The notes: generated by a model from the sequence alone, not told the origin. Shown: positions 18,900 through 28,153, counted from the first letter of the stretch. The stretch: 64,000 bases of DNA from DASTFY01 sp963829955 (GCA_963829955.1 CAWHKS010000018.1:1-64000); one strand, 5' to 3'. Made by a program: numbers and translations.

Positions 18900-20564
18900 C
18901 TAGGTGGCTTCGTCCCCGACGAGTCGGCCGTTCTCGAGGTGCAGGACCCGCGTGAGCGCGACCGCCTCCAGGAGTCGGCGGTCGTGGCTGACCAGCAGGA
19001 GCGTGCCGGGGAAGCCCGCGACGGCCTGCTCGAGTTGCTCGATGGCGGCGAGGTCGAGATGGTTCGTCGGCTCGTCGAGGACGAGGCAGTTGACGCCCTG
19101 GGCCATCAGCAGGGCGAGGACGGCCCGCGTGCGCTCACCGGCCGACAGCGTGGCCGAGGAGCGGCCCACGTCCTCGGCGCCGAGCCCGAACTTGGCCAGC
19201 AGGCTGCGGGCCTCGGAGATGGTGGTGCCGGTGGCGGCCAGGACGGCGTCGAGGAGCGTGCTGGCCAAGTTCGGACTCGGGTCCAGCCGCCCGCGGGCCT
19301 GCTCGACCTCGCCGACCACGACACCGGGACCGAAGAAGCGCTCGCCCGCTTCCAGCTCCACCCGGCCGAGCAACGCGTCGAGGAGCGTGGTCTTGCCGCT
19401 GCCGTTGGCGCCCACGATGCCGACCCGTTCGGCGCGACCGATGGCCACGTCGATCGGGCCGAGGGTGAAGTCGCCCCGCCGGACGAAGGCGCCCTCCAAC
19501 GCGGCGACGCGCTCGCCGCCCCGCTCGGCCTGGTTGATGGAGAACCTGAGGTCCCACGGTTCCCACGGCTTGTCCACGACTTCAAGCCGGGCCAGGGCCT
19601 GCTCGGTGCGCCGGGCCTTGGCCGCGAGGTTCTCGCTGGCCTCCATGCGGAAGTGGCGGATGTTCTTGTCGTTGTCGACCGGTTGGCGCTTCGCCTTGTT
19701 GTAGCCCGTCGTCGACCACTGCCGCTCGCGCCGGGCCCGGCTGGTGAGCGTGTCGCGCTGAGCCGTGTACTCGTCGTACGCCTCCTGCGCGTGACGGCGG
19801 ACGGTGGCCTTCTCCTCCTGATAGGCGAGCCACCCTCCGCCGAACGTCGCCATCCGTCTCGTGTGCTCGTCCAGCTCCACCACGTCGGTGATGGTGCGCT
19901 CCAGGAAGGCGCGGTCGTGGCTCACGAGGACCAGCGCCCGCTCCTGCTCCAGCACCCAGGCCTCCAGCCGGTCGAGGCCGGCAAGGTCGAGGTCGTTGGT
20001 CGGCTCGTCGAGCAGCACGACGTCGTGCCCGGCGAGGAGGAGAGAAGCCAGCGAGGCCTTGGCCGCCTGCCCGCCCGACAGCGTGGTCATGGGCTGGTCG
20101 ACGATGGTGGGAGCGAGCCCGAGCGAGGCCAGCACCTCCTCCGCCCGGACCTCGTGGTCGGCCGCGCCCAGCGCCAACCACCGGTGCAGCGCGGTGTCGT
20201 AGCGCTCGGCGGTGGCCGGAGCCGGCGCGGCTGTGGCCAGCGCGACCGTGGCCGCTTCCAGCTCGGCCGTGGCGCCGGCGACGCCGGTGCGGCGGGCGAG
20301 GAACGAGCCGACGGTCTCGCGGTCACGGCGCTCGGGCTCCTGGTCAAGGAGGCCGACGGTGGCGCGCGGCGGTTGGCGCACCACGGAGCCCCGGTCCGGC
20401 CGCAGCGCGCCGGCCAGCACCCGCAGCAGGGTGGACTTGCCGACGCCGTTCGGGCCGATGAGGCCGTAACGGTGACCGGGCGCAACGGTGAGGCTGACGC
20501 CGTCGAGGACGGTGAGGCGGCCAATGGTGACGGCCAGGTCGCGAGCGACGAGAGAAGCAGGCAC
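18900..20564 (-). CDS. ABC-F family ATPase (ribosome-associated)
   Basis: Soluble protein of 554 residues with two ABC ATPase domains in tandem and no membrane segment. Walker A motifs are GPNGVGKST (about 37-45) and GANGSGKTT (about 372-380); signatures are LSGGQ and LSAGE; both Walker B motifs end in DEPTNDLDL/DEPTNHLDL, the ABC-F hallmark. A basic P-site tRNA interaction linker lies between (about 255-300). ABC-F proteins relieve ribosome stalling or protect against ribosome-targeting drugs; the subclass is not clear. It is transcribed leftward, toward icd. Confidence 0.9.
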   Translation of the reverse strand: MPASLVARDLAVTIGRLTVLDGVSLTVAPGHRYGLIGPNGVGKSTLLRVLAGALRPDRGSVVRQPPRATVGLLDQEPERRDRETVGSFLARRTGVAGATAELEAATVALATAAPAPATAERYDTALHRWLALGAADHEVRAEEVLASLGLAPTIVDQPMTTLSGGQAAKASLASLLLAGHDVVLLDEPTNDLDLAGLDRLEAWVLEQERALVLVSHDRAFLERTITDVVELDEHTRRMATFGGGWLAYQEEKATVRRHAQEAYDEYTAQRDTLTSRARRERQWSTTGYNKAKRQPVDNDKNIRHFRMEASENLAAKARRTEQALARLEVVDKPWEPWDLRFSINQAERGGERVAALEGAFVRRGDFTLGPIDVAIGRAERVGIVGANGSGKTTLLDALLGRVELEAGERFFGPGVVVGEVEQARGRLDPSPNLASTLLDAVLAATGTTISEARSLLAKFGLGAEDVGRSSATLSAGERTRAVLALLMAQGVNCLVLDEPTNHLDLAAIEQLEQAVAGFPGTLLLVSHDRRLLEAVALTRVLHLENGRLVGDEAT

Positions 20565-20653
20565 GGGGCTCCGATCGATCCGGGGCGGACAGGGTGGGTC
20601 CGGGCTCAGCTCGTCACGTGCTCAAGGGTAGCGGCGGCCCGTACCATCGGCCC

Positions 20654-21772
20654 GTGGACTTCTCGTGGACCACCGAGCAGGTCGAGCTGCGGGCCCGGGC
20701 CCGCAAGGTGGCCGACGAGGCGGTGGCCCGCTACGGCCGCCACAACGACGCCTGGATCAACGGCTTCTCCCGCGAGTTCTCGCGGGAACTGGCGGCGCAC
20801 GGCTGGATCGGGATGACGTGGCCCGTCGAGCACGGCGGCGGCGGGCGGCCGCCGATCGAGCGGCTGATCGTCGCCGAGGAGATGATCGCCGCCGGCGCTC
20901 CGATCGCCGCCTCCTGGTTCGCCGATCGCCAGATGGGACCCACCCTCATCGCGTACGGCACCCCCGAGCAGGTCGGGGAGTTCCTGCCCCGCATCCTGTC
21001 GGGCGAGACCACGTGGTGCATCGGCATGAGCGAGACCGAGGCCGGCTCCGACCTCGCCGCCCTGAAGACCCGGGCGGTCCGCGACGGTGACGACTTCGTC
21101 ATCAACGGCCAGAAGATCTGGACCAGCTTCGGCGAGGTCGCCGACTACTGCTACCTGATCTGCCGCACGTCGACCGAGGGCCCGCCCCACGCCGGCATCA
21201 GCGAGGTCATCGTGCCCATGGACACGCCGGGCATCGAGGTCCGGCCCATCCAGGACATGACGACCAACCGGCACTTCTGCGAGGTCTTCTACACCGACGT
21301 CCGGGTGCCGGCGACCAACCTCGTCGGCGTCGAGGGCGCGGCGTTCAAGCAGACCATGCGTCAGCTCGAGCATGAACGGGGCGGCATCGATCGCCTGGTT
21401 TCGAACCGGGCGCTCTACGAGCGGGCGCTGGAGCGGGCCGACCGGGCCGATCCCCTCGTGCGGCAGGAGATCGCTGCGTTAGAAACCGGCTACCGCCTCG
21501 GGCGGCTGCTGGTGCTGCGCGAGGTGCTGGGCCAGGCGCCGGGAGGGTTCAGTGCCGCGACCAAGTGCTTCTGCACCGAGCACGAGTGGCAGGTGGCGCA
21601 GTTCGTGGCCCGGGTGCTTGGCCCGGAGGCCACGCTGTGGGATCCGCTCGTGCAGGGCTTGGTCTACGCGCCGGGCTACACGATCATGGGCGGGACGTCG
21701 AACGTGATGCGCAACATCCTCGGTGAGCGCACGCTCGGCCTCCCCCGGGAGCCCAGCCCCCGCTCCAGCTGA
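20654..21772 (+). CDS. Acyl-CoA dehydrogenase
   Basis: FAD flavoenzyme of 372 residues introducing a C=C in acyl-CoA. The middle-domain FAD motif is 'WCIGMSETEAGSDLAALKT' (about 120-138) and 'INGQKIWTS' follows; the C-terminus has the 'PGYTIMGGTSNVMRNILGERTLGLPR' helix typical of actinobacterial steroid or branched-chain acyl-CoA dehydrogenases. GTG at 20654 (VDFSWTTEQ) is preferred because upstream residues are not family-like. It probably pairs with another subunit elsewhere, as such FadE proteins are often heteromeric; substrate unknown. Confidence 0.88.
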   Translation: MDFSWTTEQVELRARARKVADEAVARYGRHNDAWINGFSREFSRELAAHGWIGMTWPVEHGGGGRPPIERLIVAEEMIAAGAPIAASWFADRQMGPTLIAYGTPEQVGEFLPRILSGETTWCIGMSETEAGSDLAALKTRAVRDGDDFVINGQKIWTSFGEVADYCYLICRTSTEGPPHAGISEVIVPMDTPGIEVRPIQDMTTNRHFCEVFYTDVRVPATNLVGVEGAAFKQTMRQLEHERGGIDRLVSNRALYERALERADRADPLVRQEIAALETGYRLGRLLVLREVLGQAPGGFSAATKCFCTEHEWQVAQFVARVLGPEATLWDPLVQGLVYAPGYTIMGGTSNVMRNILGERTLGLPREPSPRSS

Positions 21773-21795
21773 CCGCTCCCGCCTCGCCCCGAGTC

Positions 21796-21845
21796 GCTTG
21801 TGTCACATCTGGGGGCGCTCGGCGACCACCACCTGTGACACAAGC
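21796..21845. repeat. 12-bp perfect inverted repeat between convergent genes
   Basis: GCTTGTGTCACA (21796-21807) and TGTGACACAAGC (21834-21845) are exact complements with 26 nt between them. It lies between the convergent acyl-CoA dehydrogenase and lutC ends, so a bidirectional terminator is likely, although no T tract follows on either strand. The half-sites (TGTCACA/TGTGACA) could also be a dispersed repeat. Confidence 0.5.
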
Positions 21846-21867
21846 CAGCCGGGGTCGGGGGGTCGAG

Positions 21868-22530
21868 CTAGCCGACGAGGACGGCGTGGACCTCGCCGGG
21901 GCCGTGGACCCCCACCACGAGTCGCATCTCGATATCACCCGACCGCGACGGGCCGGTGAGGAGCACCACGTTGGTGGGAGGTCCGGCGGGCCACCGCTCG
22001 GCGTGGGTGCGGAGCACGTCGCCGGTGAGGGCCACGATGTCGGCTTCCCGCAGCACGAACACGCCGACCCGGGGCAGCAAGCTGACGAGGCGTCCCGCCC
22101 GATCGCTGTCGACCACGATCGTACCTGTGGCGGCGATGCCCGCGGTTGCTTCGACCACACCGACCATCGCCGTCGCCGCAGCCTCGATCCCACAGCCGGG
22201 CCATTCCAGCCACGCCCGCTCGGCTGGCGATTCGACGTCGATTCGGCGGCCGAGGCGTTCGTCGACGAGGACCGGACCGCGCCCGGCGATGGCGTCAGCG
22301 ATGGCAGCGTCGACGCCGTCCGGCCCGGTTCGGTGAACCTCGCCGCCCAAGGCCTCGAAGGCCGCGGCCCAGCGGTCGGCCAGCGGAGCCGTCGGCGAGG
22401 ACCAGGCGGGCACGACGTCCGGCGGCCCGTCCACGGCGGCCAGCGGCCGCGCCGGCGCGGGGGCTCCGGGCCCGATGGCGGTCCGTAGCCGGGCCAGGAA
22501 GGTCGCCTTGGCCGTCCCCGCCGAGGTCAC
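21868..22530 (-). CDS. lutC: LutC-type LUD-domain protein (lactate utilization)
   Basis: Third subunit of the LutABC L-lactate oxidation complex, 220 residues, with an LUD domain ('GIAATGTIVVDSDRAGRLVSLLPRVGVFVL', about 135-165). GTG start with GGGAGG upstream; it overlaps the lutB stop by GTGA. Family knowledge: LutABC oxidises lactate to pyruvate with iron-sulfur clusters and passes electrons to the respiratory chain. This is the last gene of the leftward cluster. Confidence 0.85.
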   Translation of the reverse strand: MTSAGTAKATFLARLRTAIGPGAPAPARPLAAVDGPPDVVPAWSSPTAPLADRWAAAFEALGGEVHRTGPDGVDAAIADAIAGRGPVLVDERLGRRIDVESPAERAWLEWPGCGIEAAATAMVGVVEATAGIAATGTIVVDSDRAGRLVSLLPRVGVFVLREADIVALTGDVLRTHAERWPAGPPTNVVLLTGPSRSGDIEMRLVVGVHGPGEVHAVLVG

Positions 22531-23891
22531 GGCACCTCCCGGTCCCGGCCCCAGGCCCCGGCCCAACCCGGCAGCCGTCGCCCGATGGCCGGCCGGCGGG
22601 CCGCGCTGCGGGCCACCCGCCCGAAGGCCGACGTGGCGGCGAAGCCGGCTCGCGTGCTCCATGCCCACGACCAGGCACTGAACCCCAGGCGTCGCACCCA
22701 CCCGCCGTCGATCGCCGCGTCGCGCTGGCGCAGGTCGAGCAGGAGGTCGTGCAGCGGGATGCGGACCGGACAGGCCTCCCAGCAGGCGCCGCAGAGCGTG
22801 GACGCCTCGGCCAGCTCGCGGGCTCCGTGATCGTCGGGGCGCAGCAGCGGCGTCAGCACCGCGCCGATCGGCCCCGCGTAGACCGAGCCGTACGCGTGGC
22901 CGCCCACCTGCCGGTAGACGGGGCAGACGTTGAGGCAGGCCCCACAGCGGATGCAGTGCAACGCCTCCTGGAACTTGGTGCCGAGCACACGGGACCGTCC
23001 GTTGTCCAGCACCACGACGTGCACCTCGCGGGGGCCGTCGACGTCCCCCTCCCGCCGAGGCCCGGTGATGATGTTGGTGTACACGGACAAGGCCTGGCCG
23101 GTGGCCGACCGGGCCAGCAGGCCAAGCATGAGGTCGAGCTCGGCCCAGTCCCGCACGATCCGCTCCATGCCCATGATGGCGATGTGCACGTCGGGCACGG
23201 ACGTGCACATGCGCCCGTTGCCCTCGTTCTCGACCAGGCAGATGGAGCCGGTCTCGGCGACCGCGAAGTTGACGCCGGACAGCCCGACCCCGGCCGCCAG
23301 GAAGCTGGCCCGCAACCGTGCCCGCGCGTAGCTTGCCTCGGCCGTGATGTCGGCTTCCACCGGCGTCCCTGCGTCCTCGGTGAAGAGATCGGCAACGGTG
23401 TAGCGGTCGTGGTGGATGGCCGGAGCGATGATGTGTGACGGCGTCTCTTTGGCGAGCTGGATGATGAACTCGCCCAGGTCCGTCTCGATCACCTGGCAGC
23501 CGTCGGCCTCGAGCACCTCGTTGAGGTGGATCTCCTCGCTCGCCATCGACTTGCCCTTGGCCACGAGCGGAGTTCCGTGCCGGCCGACGAGCTCCCGGAC
23601 GATGGCGGTGGCTTCGGCACCGTCGGCGGCCCAGTGGACGTGCCCGCCGAGGGCTTCGAGGCGCGTCGACCACTCGTCGAGGACGGCGGGTAGTTCCGCC
23701 AACACGCCGGCCCGCAGGGTGCGAGCGGCGGTGCGCAGCGCATCCGGATCCGCCAGCCCGTCCAGCGCCAGCCCGCGACTCCCCGCCATGAGCGTGGTCG
23801 CGTTGCGGACCGCGGCGCGGAGGCGCTCGTCCCGCATGTCGCGCTCGGCCCGGGAGAGGAATGAGACCGGAGCGGTCTCCACCGCCGTCAC
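22527..23891 (-). CDS. lutB: LutB-type iron-sulfur protein (lactate utilization)
   Basis: Central iron-sulfur subunit of 454 residues. An N-terminal LUD domain (about 65-290, 'KGKSMASEEIHLNEVL', 'GSICLVENEGNGRM') is followed by two 4Fe-4S ligand sets: CIRCGACLNVCPVY and CGACWEACPVRIP in the C-terminal third. The GTG start at 23891 overlaps the lutA stop (GTGA); the longer upstream reading is not family-like. It belongs to the lutABC operon, and electron transfer to menaquinone is the usual role. Confidence 0.9.
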   Translation of the reverse strand: MTAVETAPVSFLSRAERDMRDERLRAAVRNATTLMAGSRGLALDGLADPDALRTAARTLRAGVLAELPAVLDEWSTRLEALGGHVHWAADGAEATAIVRELVGRHGTPLVAKGKSMASEEIHLNEVLEADGCQVIETDLGEFIIQLAKETPSHIIAPAIHHDRYTVADLFTEDAGTPVEADITAEASYARARLRASFLAAGVGLSGVNFAVAETGSICLVENEGNGRMCTSVPDVHIAIMGMERIVRDWAELDLMLGLLARSATGQALSVYTNIITGPRREGDVDGPREVHVVVLDNGRSRVLGTKFQEALHCIRCGACLNVCPVYRQVGGHAYGSVYAGPIGAVLTPLLRPDDHGARELAEASTLCGACWEACPVRIPLHDLLLDLRQRDAAIDGGWVRRLGFSAWSWAWSTRAGFAATSAFGRVARSAARRPAIGRRLPGWAGAWGRDREVP

Positions 23892-24616
23892 CGCCGCAGC
23901 ACCTCGGCGAAGTGGCGGAACACCATGGGCAACGACCGCCGCCGGGCCCGGCCCTCGAGGTGGACGAGGCAGGACAGGTCGCCCCCGACCACCGTGGTCA
24001 CGCCAGCCTCCGACCACTCGTCGAGCTTGTCGTCAGCCATCGCCACGGAGACGGCCGGGAGCTTCACGCAGAACGTTCCCCCGAACCCACAGCAGCGCTC
24101 GGCCCCTGCGGTCTCGGTGACCTCGATCCCCGAGTCGGCCAGCAGGCGCCGAGGTTGCTCCTTCACGCCCAGCTCCCGCAGGCCGTGGCAGCTGTCGTGC
24201 ACGGCCACCACCGACCCGGAGGCCGGGATCGCCGCGGGTTCTCCATCCCGGCCGTCGAGGTAGATCGACAGCTCGACCACACGGGCCGCCACGGCGCGCG
24301 CACTGGCCTCGTCCGCGGTCCCCCCGAACAGCTCGGGCCAGTGGTGGCTCATCATCGTGGCGCATGAGCCCGATGGGACGACGACGGGTCCGTCCGAACC
24401 GCGCAGCGCCCGCAGCGTCCGGCACGCCACGCGGCGGGCGGCCGCCGCGAACCCGGCGTTCCACGCCGGCTGGCCGCAGCACGTCGCCCCGACGGCCAGC
24501 TCCGGCGGGACGCCGTCGGCCGCGGTGAGCAGGGCGACGCAATCGCGGGCGAGCGACGGGCGCAGCTGCTCGACCAGGCAGGTCGGAAAGACGACGGCGC
24601 TGGTCGGCTCGGGCAT
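23888..24616 (-). CDS. lutA: LutA-type Fe-S oxidoreductase (lactate utilization)
   Basis: Cysteine-rich CCG-domain subunit of 242 residues, opening PTSAVVFPTCLVEQLRP and with 'CCGQPAWNAGF' (about 47-57), 'CHGLRELGVKEQPR' and 'CCGFGGTFCVK' motifs that bind the cubane clusters of LutA/GlpC-like proteins. It lies 10 bp downstream of the pat-like acetyltransferase gene and overlaps lutB, so the four genes may be one transcript. No regulator of the LutR type is adjacent. Confidence 0.88.
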   Translation of the reverse strand: MPEPTSAVVFPTCLVEQLRPSLARDCVALLTAADGVPPELAVGATCCGQPAWNAGFAAAARRVACRTLRALRGSDGPVVVPSGSCATMMSHHWPELFGGTADEASARAVAARVVELSIYLDGRDGEPAAIPASGSVVAVHDSCHGLRELGVKEQPRRLLADSGIEVTETAGAERCCGFGGTFCVKLPAVSVAMADDKLDEWSEAGVTTVVGGDLSCLVHLEGRARRRSLPMVFRHFAEVLRR

Positions 24617-24626
24617 GCGGGCGACG

Positions 24627-27362
24627 TTAAACGAGCCGGCGCACGGGATCGACGGCGGCAGGGGCGGGGTGGACGTGCGCGGTCACGTCGACCACCCATG
24701 CCCCGTCCGTCGACGCCAGCGCCGGGTTGATGACGAGGGTGTGCAGCTCGGGGTGATCGTCGACCAGGCACGCCACCCGCTCGAGCATGTCGATCACGCC
24801 GCTCACCGCCCGCTCGTCGCTCCCGATCGCCCGGTTGGCCCTCGACGCCGCGACGGCCGCGGCCGCCTCGCCGGGCGCGAACGGCACCAGCCGGGGGACG
24901 CGGTCACCGATGGCGTCGGCAAGGACGCCCCCCAGGCCGAAGGTGACGACCGGTCCGAGTGCCGGGTGGGGCTCGACGGCGACCCGCAGCTCGGCGCCGG
25001 GCGGGGCCATCGCCTGCACGACCACCTCCACCAACGCGGCGGGACCCAGCTCGGCCTCCATCCCCTCCCAGGCTCGTCGCACCTCCGAGGCGTCGTGGAG
25101 GTCGAGCGCGACGCCCGCCCGTTCACTGCGCCCGCGCCGCACGATCCCCGCGGCCTTGAGTGCCACCGGGAACCCCAGCTCGACGGCGGCGGCGGTCGCG
25201 GCCTCTACCGAGGTCACCGCCCGCCCTGCGGACACCGACACTCCGTAGGCGCGCAGCAGGGCCTCGGCCTCCGACAGCGGCAGCATCGTCCCCGACGGTC
25301 GCGCCGCGAGGGCGCGTCCGATGACGGTGCGGGCCGCGTCGACGTCGAGACCATCGGGACGGCGCGTCTCGCCGGCCGGCACCTCGGCCTGGCGACGCAC
25401 CCACCGCGCGATGCGCCCCAGCGCACCCACGGCCGACTCGGGGAACGCGAAGACCGGCACCCTCGAGCCCGGCGCCAGCGGTCCGTCGTCCATGCCGACC
25501 ATGACGGCGACGACCGGCTTGGTCAGCGAGCGCTCGATCTCGACGAGCGCGTCGACAGGGAGGGCCACGAGGTCCGGCAGCGGCGGGGCGAAGATGACCA
25601 CCAGCGCGTCGACGTCGGGTGATGCCTCCAGCAGCTCGACCGCGTGCGCGTAGTCGGCGGGCATGGCGCGATGGGTGAGTTGCAGCACGCCTCCCGCCAG
25701 GCTGGCGCCGACCGGCAGGGCCTCCAGCACTTCGCCCACGGTGTCGATGCCGACCTCGGCCGGACGCAGGCCCTCAACCCGCGCCGCGTCGAGGGCGAGG
25801 AGCGCCGGGCTGGCCGCGTTGGACACCACCACGACCCGGTCGCCGCGGGGCAACGGCGGTCCGTCGAGCACGCGAGCGGTGTCGAACAACTCCCGCACCG
25901 TCCGCACCCTGATGACTCCGGCCTGCTCGTACAGCGCCGCGGTGGTGGGATCGGCCGACCCGCCGGCCCGAACCGCCACGACCGGCTTGGACCGGGTGAG
26001 GCGGCGGGCGATCCGGGCGAACTTGCGCGGGTTCCCGAACGTTTCGGTGTAGAGGAGGACGACCTTCGTGGCCGGATCGTCCTCCCAGTACTGCAGGAGG
26101 TCGTTGCCGCTCACGTCCGCCCGGTCACCGAGTGAGACGAAGGTGGCGAGCCCGATCCCCAGACGGGAGGCCAGCTCCAGAAGGCCGATCCCCAACGGTC
26201 CTGACTGCAGCGAGATCGACACGCCGCCCTGTCGCACCACCGTCGGGGCCAGCACCGCCCGCAGCGGCACGTCACCGGAGGTCGAGAGGACGCCCATGCT
26301 GGCCGGCCCGATGATGCGCATTCCGTTCCCGCGTGCGCGAGTCACGAGGCGTCTGGCGAAGGACACGCCGCCGTCGCCCGGCTCGGGCAGGTCGGACGTC
26401 ACGATGATCAGACCCCGCACGTTCTTGGCGATGGCGTCATCGACCACGGACTCCACGTCGTCCGGTGGCACCGCGACGAGCGCGAGGGCCACGTCGTCCG
26501 GGATGGCCTGCAGGTTGGGGTAGCACGGCATGTTGGCCACCTGCCGGTGGGCCGGGTTGACGGCGTAGATCGGCCCCGGGAAGCCGCTGCCCATGAGGTT
26601 CTGCATCAGGACCCGTCCGACCGAGGAGGTCTTGTCGGAGGCGCCCACGACCGCCACCGATCGGGGGTGCAGCAGGCGGGCCATCGAACGGCTCTCCGCC
26701 CGCTGCTCCCGCCGCTCGACGGTGTTGAGGTAGTCGGGCGTGGGCACGATGTCGAACACCACGTCGATGATCCCGCTGTCGAGCTCACGGCTCAGCGGCC
26801 AGCCCGCCTTGGCGAAGACGGCCAGCATGGCGCGGTTGTCGGCCAGCACCTCGGCGGTGAAGCGGACGATGCCGTTCAGGCGGGCGATGGCCGCCAGGTG
26901 CTCGAGCAGCAGGGTGGTGATGCCCCGGCCGTGGTGCTCGTCGGCGACCACGAACGCCACCTCGGCCTCGTCCTTGCCCGCCCACCGGTCGTAGCGGGCA
27001 TCGGCGATGATGTCGTCGCCGAGCATGGCCACGAGGGCCGCCCGGTCGGCCATGTCGACCGTCGTGAACCGCGTCAGCTCGGCGACGTTGAGCCGGGGCT
27101 TCGGGGAGAAGTAGCGGTAGTAGACGGAGTCGCTGCTGAGACCGCCGTGGAAGCGGCGCCACCGCTCCAGGTCGGAGGGATGGACCGGGCGGACGTGGAC
27201 GGTTCCTCCGTCGGAGAGCACCACGTCGGCGTCCCACGGCGTCTCGGCCGGCGCCCCGTCAGCGGCGGGGTCGCCGTCTGCGCCCGGGTCGACCGAGGGC
27301 TCGTCGGCCACCGGAACCTCGGAGGGGTCGGCGGCGGGCCCAGGTCCGGGAGTGACGGCCAT
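24627..27362 (-). CDS. Pat-like protein acetyltransferase (GNAT + acyl-CoA synthetase-like)
   Basis: Large fusion of 911 residues. A GNAT domain (about 48-200, with 'VADEHHGRGITTLLLEHLA', the acetyl-CoA P-loop) precedes an ADP-forming acyl-CoA synthetase-like region: CoA-binding (about 225-335, 'PRSVAVVGASDKTSSVG'), ligase domains (about 340-640) and an ATP-grasp part (about 690-895). Family knowledge: Pat enzymes acetylate lysines of central metabolic enzymes such as acetyl-CoA synthetase. The expected 'SHTGA' phosphohistidine loop is absent at 'VRAGGSADPTTAALYEQAG', so no acyl-CoA synthetase activity is expected. The gene lies 10 bp ahead of lutA. Confidence 0.85.
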   Translation of the reverse strand: MAVTPGPGPAADPSEVPVADEPSVDPGADGDPAADGAPAETPWDADVVLSDGGTVHVRPVHPSDLERWRRFHGGLSSDSVYYRYFSPKPRLNVAELTRFTTVDMADRAALVAMLGDDIIADARYDRWAGKDEAEVAFVVADEHHGRGITTLLLEHLAAIARLNGIVRFTAEVLADNRAMLAVFAKAGWPLSRELDSGIIDVVFDIVPTPDYLNTVERREQRAESRSMARLLHPRSVAVVGASDKTSSVGRVLMQNLMGSGFPGPIYAVNPAHRQVANMPCYPNLQAIPDDVALALVAVPPDDVESVVDDAIAKNVRGLIIVTSDLPEPGDGGVSFARRLVTRARGNGMRIIGPASMGVLSTSGDVPLRAVLAPTVVRQGGVSISLQSGPLGIGLLELASRLGIGLATFVSLGDRADVSGNDLLQYWEDDPATKVVLLYTETFGNPRKFARIARRLTRSKPVVAVRAGGSADPTTAALYEQAGVIRVRTVRELFDTARVLDGPPLPRGDRVVVVSNAASPALLALDAARVEGLRPAEVGIDTVGEVLEALPVGASLAGGVLQLTHRAMPADYAHAVELLEASPDVDALVVIFAPPLPDLVALPVDALVEIERSLTKPVVAVMVGMDDGPLAPGSRVPVFAFPESAVGALGRIARWVRRQAEVPAGETRRPDGLDVDAARTVIGRALAARPSGTMLPLSEAEALLRAYGVSVSAGRAVTSVEAATAAAVELGFPVALKAAGIVRRGRSERAGVALDLHDASEVRRAWEGMEAELGPAALVEVVVQAMAPPGAELRVAVEPHPALGPVVTFGLGGVLADAIGDRVPRLVPFAPGEAAAAVAASRANRAIGSDERAVSGVIDMLERVACLVDDHPELHTLVINPALASTDGAWVVDVTAHVHPAPAAVDPVRRLV

Positions 27363-27399
27363 GCACCGCCACGGTACCTACTCCACCACAACAGCAAAC

Positions 27400-27429
27400 G
27401 GGCCGGACCAGCCGCCACTGGTCCGGCCC
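27400..27429 (-). terminator. Strong hairpin downstream of LPxTG gene (distal)
   Basis: A perfect 12-bp stem GGGCCGGACCAG/CTGGTCCGGCCC with a 6-nt loop lies 38 bp upstream of the pat-like start. It is downstream of the leftward LPxTG gene, so it probably stops read-through. No U tract is clear. Confidence 0.55.
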
Positions 27430-27467
27430 GCAGCTTCCCGCCACCTGAGAGGTTTCTCCGGGACGAT

Positions 27468-27491
27468 CCCGGTGCCGGGGGCGGCACCGGG
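27468..27491 (-). terminator. Hairpin downstream of LPxTG gene (proximal)
   Basis: CCCGGTGCC/GGCACCGGG forms a 9-bp stem with a 6-nt loop 32 bp past the LPxTG gene stop. It is tandem with the 12-bp hairpin further on, giving a double stop ahead of the acetyltransferase gene. Confidence 0.5.
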
Positions 27492-27523
27492 CGCTCGCCC
27501 GAAGGGGGTCTGCGTCTGCTTGC

Positions 27524-28153
27524 CTACGCCTGCTCGGGACGTCGGCGGGAGGCGGCCACCAAGCCGATTCCACCGAGGACGGCGCCGGTGCCCAGCGCGA
27601 GGAGCGGAGCGGTCGGCCGGCCGGTCTCGGGCAGGGCCTGCGAGAAGTTCTGCACGCTCGGAGCGGGCGTGGCCTGCGAGCTGAGGACGGTGACCGGCGC
27701 CGTGGTGGGCGCTTCACTGGCGGGCGGCGCCTCGGTGGGCGGGGCTTCGCTCGAGGGCGGCGCCTCGGTCGTCGGCGGCTCGCACTCGGCCGGACGGTCG
27801 AGGTTCAGCTTGCCCATGTTCTGGTAGTCCAGCCGGACGATCGACCAGACCAACGAGACCGAGCCCCGGTCCTGGCCGTAGGTCTGCTGCAGGGTCACCG
27901 TGCCGTTGGGGCCCGGCTCGGTCAGCGTGGCCGAGTCGGATCCGAGGGTGACCTTCACCGGCCGGTCCTCGCGGACCTCGATGGCGCTGAAGGTGACGGA
28001 GACCGTCCAGGTCCCGGTGGTCGAATCGGTGCAAGAGACGACGACGGCCCGGTCGTTCGCGCTGGCCTGGCCGGCAGCCATGAAGGCGGCGGCGCCGGTC
28101 AGCGCCAATGCCACTCCGGCGACTCGGCTCACGGTGCGCTTGGTGCGGGACAT
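27524..28153 (-). CDS. Sortase-anchored surface protein (LPETG)
   Basis: Secreted 209-residue protein. A basic signal peptide (MSRTKRTVSRVAG, cleavage near residue 32 after SASAND-like Ala/Ser) is followed by a beta-rich domain (about 35-125), a Pro/Thr/Ser/Glu-rich wall-spanning repeat (about 128-165), the sortase site LPETG (174-178), a hydrophobic helix and the tail RRRPEQA. Family knowledge: sortase cuts between T and G and links the protein to peptidoglycan. The ATG at 28153 follows AGGAGGAG. No sortase gene is in the window. The surface domain itself is unrecognised. Confidence 0.85.
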   Translation of the reverse strand: MSRTKRTVSRVAGVALALTGAAAFMAAGQASANDRAVVVSCTDSTTGTWTVSVTFSAIEVREDRPVKVTLGSDSATLTEPGPNGTVTLQQTYGQDRGSVSLVWSIVRLDYQNMGKLNLDRPAECEPPTTEAPPSSEAPPTEAPPASEAPTTAPVTVLSSQATPAPSVQNFSQALPETGRPTAPLLALGTGAVLGGIGLVAASRRRPEQA

